Shown in pieces: positions 5,683-7,933 of a stretch of DNA of 7,933 nt. Source of the stretch: DASXAQ01 sp036406615 (GTDB lineage: Bacteria; Actinomycetota; UBA4738); contig DASXAQ010000062.1 in the NCBI GenBank assembly GCA_036406615.1, positions 1-7,933 on the forward strand, in the 5' to 3' direction. Below the pieces are notes generated by a model. The model was given only the letters and a program-made list of their open reading frames with translations, did not search any database and was not told the DNA's origin. Positions within the stretch are counted from its first letter, which is position 1; each line of letters opens with the position of its first letter. The position numbers and the translations under genes were made by a program.

Positions 5683-5691
5683 TGCTATAAT
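5683..5691 (+). promoter_or_regulatory. Extended -10 promoter for the DAK-recG unit
   Basis: TGCTATAAT is a perfect TATAAT (5686-5691) preceded by the TGN extension, which can replace a -35 box; none is seen at 16-18 bp upstream. The expected first transcribed base, 7 nt downstream, is 5698 or 5699, where an ATG begins. This is the best promoter match in the window. Confidence 0.7.
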
Positions 5692-5698
5692 CGCGAAA

Positions 5699-5722
5699 AT
5701 GCCCATTGACCTGCGGTTTTAG
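5699..5722 (+). CDS. Possible 7-codon leader peptide upstream of the DAK gene
   Basis: ATG at 5699 sits at the predicted transcription start and opens a frame reading MPIDLRF then TAG at 5720-5722. The DAK-family GTG follows after a single base. It could be a leaderless leader peptide whose termination lets ribosomes restart at the GTG. Alternatively it is the true N-terminus of the DAK protein split by an extra T in TTTT (5717-5720): removing one T joins the frames. Either reading explains why the GTG lacks its own Shine-Dalgarno. Nothing in the heptapeptide suggests a function of its own. Confidence 0.3.
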   Translation: MPIDLRF

Positions 5723-5723
5723 C

Positions 5724-7343
5724 GTGGGCGGCTCGCTGGACGCCGCCACCTTCCGCCGGGCACTGTCGCTGTTCGCCGAGGCGCTGGACGCGCACCGCGA
5801 CGAGCTGAACTCGCTCAACGTGTACCCGGTGCCCGACGGCGACACCGGCACCAACCTGGCGCTCACGATGCGGTCCGTGCAGTCCGAACTGACGTCGCTG
5901 CCGCCCGGCGCATCGCTCGCCGAGGTCTGCGATCGCGTGTCGCGGGCCTCGCTGATGGGAGCGCGCGGGAACTCGGGCGTGATCCTGTCGCAGGTGCTGC
6001 GCGGGCTGTGTGAGTCGTTCACGTCGAACGGGCCGGACGGCGAGCACTCTGTTTCCCGCGCGCTTCGACACGCCAGTGATCAGGCGTACCGTGCGGTGGC
6101 GCGCCCGCAGGAGGGAACCGTGTTGACGGTCGTTCGCGCGGCCGCCGGCGCGGCCGAAGCGTCGGGCGCGGAGGATCCGGCGGAGGTCGCGGACGCCGCG
6201 CTGTCGGCCGGGCGCGACGCGTTGGAGCGAACCCGCGACGAGCTTCCCGCGCTTCGCCACGCCGGCGTCGTCGATGCCGGCGGCAAGGGGGCGGTGCTGC
6301 TGTTCGACGCGCTGCGCGCGGCCATCCGCGGCGGCGAGACGACCGAGCCGATCGGCCCGGCGGGCCCCGTCGGGACCTCCCAGGCCGTTCCGCCCGGCGA
6401 GCTCGAGTTCGCGTTCGAGGTCCAGTTGTTGCTGGCGGCCGGCGACGAGGCCGTCGCGTCGCTCCGGCGGGACCTGGTTCCGGTGGGCGGATCGATCGCC
6501 ATCGTCGGCGGAGACGGGCTCTTCAACGTGCACGTCCACACCAACGACCCCGACGCGGCGATCCGGCTGGCGACGGCGGCGGGCCGGCCCTCGGACGTGA
6601 AGGTCGTGTCGCTCCAGGAGGCCGTCGCCGGCTGCCTCGGCGGCGGCGCCAGGCAGGTTCAGGCCGCGGAGGCCTCGACCGGCATGGTGGCCGTGGCCGA
6701 CGGCGACGGCCTGGTCACGGCGTTTCGATCACTGGGGGCGGTCGTCGTGCGCGGCGGCCCGGGAGCCAACCCGCCCGTCGGGGACCTGGTGTCGGCGATC
6801 CTCGCCGCGCCGGCGCCTGCCGTGGTCGTGCTGCCCAACGATCGCAAGGTGGTGGCCGCGGCGGAGGTGGCCGCAGTCGAGGCGGGGGAGCGATCGGGCC
6901 GGCAGGCCCGGGTCGTGGCCACGACCTCGATCGCCGAGGGGCTTTCGGCGGCCGCGGCCGTGAACCCGTCGGCGGATCTGGACCGCAACGTTCGCGACGC
7001 CGAGGCCGCGGCGGCCGGGTGTGCGTCGGGGTCGGTAACGCGGGCGGCGGGGAACGCGCACACCGCAGCGGGACTGGCCCGCGGGGGGCAGTGGCTCGCG
7101 CTCGTGGACGGCGACGCGGTGGCGATCGCCGAAGACCCGGGCGAGGCATTGCGTGCGCTCGCGGACGCGCTCGCCGCCGGCGCTCCCGACGCGGAGATCC
7201 TCACGCTGATCGCGGGGAGCGAGGCTCCCGGGGATGAGGCAGCCGCTGCGGCGGTCCGGCTGCGGGGAACGTTCCCGCAGTTGAAGGTCGAGCTCATCGA
7301 GGGCGGCCAGGCGCACTCGGCGTACGTGGTCGGGCTGGAGTGA
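5724..7343 (+). CDS. DAK/DhaL-domain protein, FakA/YloV family (putative fatty acid kinase subunit)
   Basis: A 539-residue cytoplasmic protein. In Firmicutes the family member FakA transfers phosphate from ATP to a fatty acid held by a DegV-type FakB protein; no FakB is in view. Layout: N-terminal DhaL-like kinase domain (about 1-200) with LNVYPVPDGDTGTN (31-44; metal-binding Asp38 and Asp40), SLMGARGNSGVILSQVLRGL (76-95), RPQEGTVLTVVR (127-138) and GVVDAGGKGAVLL (181-193); a middle domain with FAFEVQLLL (229-237) and VGGDGLFNVHVHTNDP (261-276); a C-terminal DegV-like domain with VVLPNDRKVVAAAEVAA (368-384), TTSIAEGLSAA (400-410) and IEGGQAHSAYVVGLE at the end. The middle-domain cysteine of Firmicute FakA (YCTE) appears as alanine (FAFE). 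GTG 5724 is preferred; TTG 5706 in the same frame is an alternative. recG starts 4 bp after the stop, a pairing conserved in many bacteria. Confidence 0.9.
   Translation: MGGSLDAATFRRALSLFAEALDAHRDELNSLNVYPVPDGDTGTNLALTMRSVQSELTSLPPGASLAEVCDRVSRASLMGARGNSGVILSQVLRGLCESFTSNGPDGEHSVSRALRHASDQAYRAVARPQEGTVLTVVRAAAGAAEASGAEDPAEVADAALSAGRDALERTRDELPALRHAGVVDAGGKGAVLLFDALRAAIRGGETTEPIGPAGPVGTSQAVPPGELEFAFEVQLLLAAGDEAVASLRRDLVPVGGSIAIVGGDGLFNVHVHTNDPDAAIRLATAAGRPSDVKVVSLQEAVAGCLGGGARQVQAAEASTGMVAVADGDGLVTAFRSLGAVVVRGGPGANPPVGDLVSAILAAPAPAVVVLPNDRKVVAAAEVAAVEAGERSGRQARVVATTSIAEGLSAAAAVNPSADLDRNVRDAEAAAAGCASGSVTRAAGNAHTAAGLARGGQWLALVDGDAVAIAEDPGEALRALADALAAGAPDAEILTLIAGSEAPGDEAAAAAVRLRGTFPQLKVELIEGGQAHSAYVVGLE
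7337..7340 (+). promoter_or_regulatory. Shine-Dalgarno of recG
   Basis: GGAG lies 7 nt before GTG 7348-7350, inside the last codons of the DAK gene, with the DAK stop TGA between them. It gives recG an efficient start coupled to upstream translation and excludes later in-frame GTG or ATG codons as the main start. Confidence 0.75.
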
Positions 7344-7347
7344 AGCG

Positions 7348-7933
7348 GTGAAGCTCGACGATCCCGTCCGCACGATCGATCCGCGCCTGGCCAACCGGCG
7401 CATGGGCGCGCGAACGAAGGGGCCGCCCGCGTACGAGGTGCTGGACGACGCGCTCGGCATCGAGACGGTGGGCCAGCTGCTGCGCCACTACCCGCGGCGC
7501 TACATCGACCGGTCGAAGACCGTGGCGATCCGCCAGCTTCGGATCGGGCAGGAGGCGACGGTCATCGGCCGCGTGAAGCGCGTGCTCACGCGCCGCACCC
7601 GGCAGGGGCGCCCGATGGTGACGGTGACCCTCTTCGACGGCTCCGGGTACCTGGACCTCACGTTCTTCAACCAGCCGTGGGTGGCGAACACGTATCGCGA
7701 AGGGGTGGAGCTTGCCGTCTCGGGCGTCGGCGCCACCTATCGAGGCCACCTGCAGCTCGCGAACCAGTTGGTCGAGGTCCTTCGCAGCGAGGAGGCCGAG
7801 CAGGTGCACACCGGGCGCATCATCCCGGTCCACCGCGCGGCCGAAGGAATCAGCGCCCGGACGATCCGCGAGATGGTTCACCGTGCGCTGGAACGGCTTC
7901 CGCACATCCCCGAACCGCTGCCCGCCGAGGTGA
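7348..7933 (+). CDS. recG: ATP-dependent DNA helicase RecG, N-terminal part, truncated by window edge
   Basis: RecG is a branch-migrating helicase that reverses stalled forks and processes recombination intermediates. Only 195 codons are present; the helicase core lies beyond the right edge. The segment covers the wedge region: ALGIETVGQLLRHYPRRYID (35-54) matches the conserved helical entry (L-HYPRRY). An OB fold follows, with EATVIGRVKRV, VTVTLFDGSGYLDLTFFNQP (91-110) and ELAVSGVGATYRGHLQLANQ (121-140). GRIIPVHRAAEGISARTIRE (156-175) corresponds to the PVYPLTEGLSQ segment of the family. The FFNQPW motif is typical of the wedge. The start is set by a good Shine-Dalgarno. It is co-transcribed with the DAK gene (4-bp gap). 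No frameshift is seen in the visible part. Confidence 0.95.
   Translation, partial: MKLDDPVRTIDPRLANRRMGARTKGPPAYEVLDDALGIETVGQLLRHYPRRYIDRSKTVAIRQLRIGQEATVIGRVKRVLTRRTRQGRPMVTVTLFDGSGYLDLTFFNQPWVANTYREGVELAVSGVGATYRGHLQLANQLVEVLRSEEAEQVHTGRIIPVHRAAEGISARTIREMVHRALERLPHIPEPLPAEV

Noticed and set aside
5621..6022. N-terminal extension of the thioredoxin lipoprotein to 6022
   Set aside because: It would run antisense through the DAK gene and its promoter and bury the lipoprotein signal in the middle of the protein.
1..7933. CRISPR array, tRNA, rRNA, insertion sequence or phage gene
   Set aside because: No regularly spaced repeats, no cloverleaf-like segments noticed, no transposase or integrase motifs, and almost all sequence is accounted for by the listed genes.

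Overview
The window looks like chromosomal DNA from a GC-rich (roughly 70% by eye) actinobacterium-like organism. Several start codons are GTG or TTG, and G or C dominates third codon positions. Gene order points the same way: thiL-thiD next to rpmB, then a DAK/FakA-family gene followed by recG, is an arrangement I recall from Actinobacteria and, in part, Firmicutes (rpmB-yloV-recG). An ATP-type rather than GTP-type PEP carboxykinase suggests a deep-branching lineage and not a classical corynebacterium or streptomycete. No species can be named from sequence alone. I see no transposase, integrase, phage gene, tRNA, rRNA or CRISPR array.

Layout. (1) Minus strand, 1-1247: a dodecin-family gene (1038-1247), then the 5' 308 codons of an ATP-dependent PEP carboxykinase gene (start at 926, running off the left edge). 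About 110 bp with two perfect palindromes and a TAGAAT hexamer separates them. (2) Plus strand, 1267-3082: thiL and thiD overlap by 11 bp, covering two phosphorylation steps of thiamine diphosphate synthesis; ThiE is not in view. (3) Minus strand, 3107-5620: a thioredoxin-fold lipoprotein (TlpA type) and a membrane-anchored SpoIID/LytB-domain protein form a two-gene unit with a 2-bp gap. It is followed 22 bp later by rpmB (zinc-ribbon L28), which converges on thiD. (4) Plus strand, 5699-7933: an extended -10 promoter, a possible 7-codon leader, a DAK/FakA-family protein and the 5' part of recG.

Most of this is housekeeping: gluconeogenesis, thiamine cofactor supply, ribosome assembly, probable fatty-acid phosphorylation, and fork or recombination repair. 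The accessory-looking piece is the tlpA-lytB pair, which sits between rpmB and the DAK gene. The two products should meet outside the membrane: a lipid-anchored oxidoreductase and a C-terminally anchored SpoIID-like enzyme domain with four exported cysteines.

The most consistent unexplained signal is regulatory. Five transcription-unit starts (dodecin, thiL, rpmB, tlpA and the DAK leader) have an A/T-rich -10-like hexamer ending only 6-9 nt before the start codon, without a convincing Shine-Dalgarno. In contrast pckA, thiD and recG have recognisable Shine-Dalgarno sequences. This suggests leaderless transcription of the first genes. The DAK start adds a puzzle: the predicted leaderless ATG opens a 7-codon frame that stops one base before the DAK GTG, and losing one T from a four-T run would join the two frames.
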